Shown one piece after another: positions 5,670 to 6,192 of a DNA stretch of 6,192 nucleotides. The notes below the pieces were generated by a model. It had not been told where the DNA came from, did not search any database, and saw nothing but the letters and a program-made list of their open reading frames with translations. The position numbers and the translations under genes were made by a program. The DNA is from an uncultured Eubacteriales bacterium. GTDB taxonomy: Bacteria; Bacillota; Clostridia; Christensenellales; CAG-138. The stretch lies in NCBI GenBank assembly GCA_900547135.1, contig URFJ01000111.1, positions 1 to 6,192 on the forward strand, in the 5' to 3' direction. Within the stretch, counting starts at the first letter, position 1; the number at the start of each line of letters is the position of its first letter.

Positions 5670-6182
5670 CTACTTTTTTCTCCTTGTCTCGACGTTTTCT
5701 GCTTCCGTTGGGCAAACCTTATTAGAATCGGATTGCATAAGCTGTTTATGCAAAAAAACATTCATATTCTGCAGGGCGGACATAAGCACGGGGCGTTGGC
5801 TATCGTCTATATCGCGAAGAAATGACCGTATCATATGTTCGTGGAAATAGCGATGCATCGCATTTACCTTTTGTCCCATGCGCGTGAGCTTTACGTATAT
5901 AACACGGCCGTCCGTTTCAGAGCGAACCTTTTCGATAAACCCCTTTTTCTCAAGCTTTTTTACAGCAACGGTCATCGAAGGAAGCGTAACCTGGTGCTCT
6001 AACGCAATGTCGCTTATAGAACACCCCTTGTCGCGAAGCCTCCAAACGGTTTCTATTATATGAAGCTCGCTTATAGAAAGGTTGGGAACGCTTCTGCTCA
6101 GCATTTGTTCCTCAACTCGCTGTACAGAGTCATATATGCTAATGATTATGTCGTTAAGCTTACTGGCATATGAATCCAACAT
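5670..6182 (-). CDS. fabT: MarR-family transcriptional regulator, probable FabT repressor of fatty acid synthesis
   Basis: This is a 170-residue MarR-type dimeric DNA-binding protein. The N-terminal and C-terminal helices (about 1-30 and 104-150) would form the dimer interface. The winged helix-turn-helix covers about 36-101: SISELHIIETVW, then ISDIALEHQVTLPSMTVAVKKLEKKGFI (56-83) with the recognition helix, and the wing ETDGRVIYVKLT containing the family D91-x-R93 pattern. Position as first gene of a fabH-acpP-fabK operon is that of FabT, which in streptococci and lactococci represses the fab genes when bound to long-chain acyl-ACP; that role is inferred here from context, not shown. A polar, charged tail (151-170) ending ETRRKK makes it longer than the roughly 145-150 residues I recall for streptococcal FabT. 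The ATG at 6182 has a GGAG site at the window edge. The promoter and any operator lie outside the window. The gene could instead be a fab-associated MarR protein with a different ligand. Confidence 0.85.
   Translation of the reverse strand: MLDSYASKLNDIIISIYDSVQRVEEQMLSRSVPNLSISELHIIETVWRLRDKGCSISDIALEHQVTLPSMTVAVKKLEKKGFIEKVRSETDGRVIYVKLTRMGQKVNAMHRYFHEHMIRSFLRDIDDSQRPVLMSALQNMNVFLHKQLMQSDSNKVCPTEAENVETRRKK
5680..5685 (-). promoter_or_regulatory. Ribosome binding site of fabH with long spacing
   Basis: AAGGAG on the minus strand lies inside the last codons of the upstream regulator gene and is the only good Shine-Dalgarno match before the FabH start at 5664. The spacing is 15 nt, against 4-8 nt for the other genes here. 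No better ATG, GTG or TTG lies at the right distance in frame, so the fabH start is kept. Initiation may rely on ribosomes that have just ended the regulator gene 5 nt upstream of the ATG. Confidence 0.6.
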
Positions 6183-6188
6183 ATGAAG

Positions 6189-6192
6189 CTCC
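6189..6192 (-). promoter_or_regulatory. Ribosome binding site of the fabT-like regulator (at window edge)
   Basis: GGAG on the minus strand, 6 nt before the ATG at 6182 and touching the window boundary, so it may extend further. It indicates that the regulator gene is complete at its 5' end. The operon promoter is not included. Confidence 0.75.

Noticed and set aside
5665..5715. TTG start 17 codons upstream for FabH
   Set aside because: The extra residues are a lysine/arginine-rich read-through of the regulator gene, and the FabH family begins at MRIIGTGS.

Overview
This window is one continuous minus-strand operon for bacterial type II fatty acid synthesis (FASII). Read in the direction of transcription (high to low coordinates), the order is fabT-like MarR regulator, fabH, acpP, fabK, fabD, fabG, fabF, accB and the first 29 codons of fabZ, which runs off the left edge. 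I see no credible gene on the plus strand, no RNA gene, no mobile element and no CRISPR array. No stretch without a gene is longer than about 40 bases.

The organism is most likely a Gram-positive of the Firmicutes type, probably a Clostridia-like lineage. This is inferred from the gene order fabT-fabH-acpP-fabK-fabD-fabG-fabF-accB-fabZ, known from streptococci/lactobacilli and clostridia. The flavoprotein enoyl reductase FabK in place of FabI, and strong GGAGG-type ribosome binding sites before most genes, point the same way. Base composition is moderate rather than AT-rich, which fits a mid-GC clostridial relative better than a streptococcus. No species can be named from this sequence.

The products form nearly the whole elongation machine. 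AccB carries the biotin for acetyl-CoA carboxylase, which makes malonyl-CoA. FabD moves malonyl to the carrier AcpP, and FabH makes the first condensation. FabG reduces the keto group, FabZ dehydrates, FabK reduces the enoyl group, and FabF carries out later condensations. The regulator at the promoter-proximal end probably senses the end product (acyl-ACP in known FabT systems) and represses the operon. Its main promoter and operator would lie right of the window. The rest of the carboxylase (accC, accD, accA) would be expected left of the window.

Genes are tightly packed. fabK/fabD and fabD/fabG overlap by 8 nt each and fabF/accB by 11 nt. acpP/fabK are 1 nt apart and fabT/fabH 5 nt apart. 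Larger gaps are 19 nt (fabG-fabF), 33 nt (accB-fabZ) and 42 nt (fabH-acpP). All enzymes keep their expected catalytic residues and near-normal lengths, so the operon looks intact and functional.

I did not find a previously undescribed system. The points most worth a second look are a very GC-rich hairpin with a terminator-like shape inside fabD, a divergent primer-pocket region and a run of five GCG codons in FabH, a polar C-terminal tail on the regulator, and an awkward ribosome-binding-site spacing at fabH.
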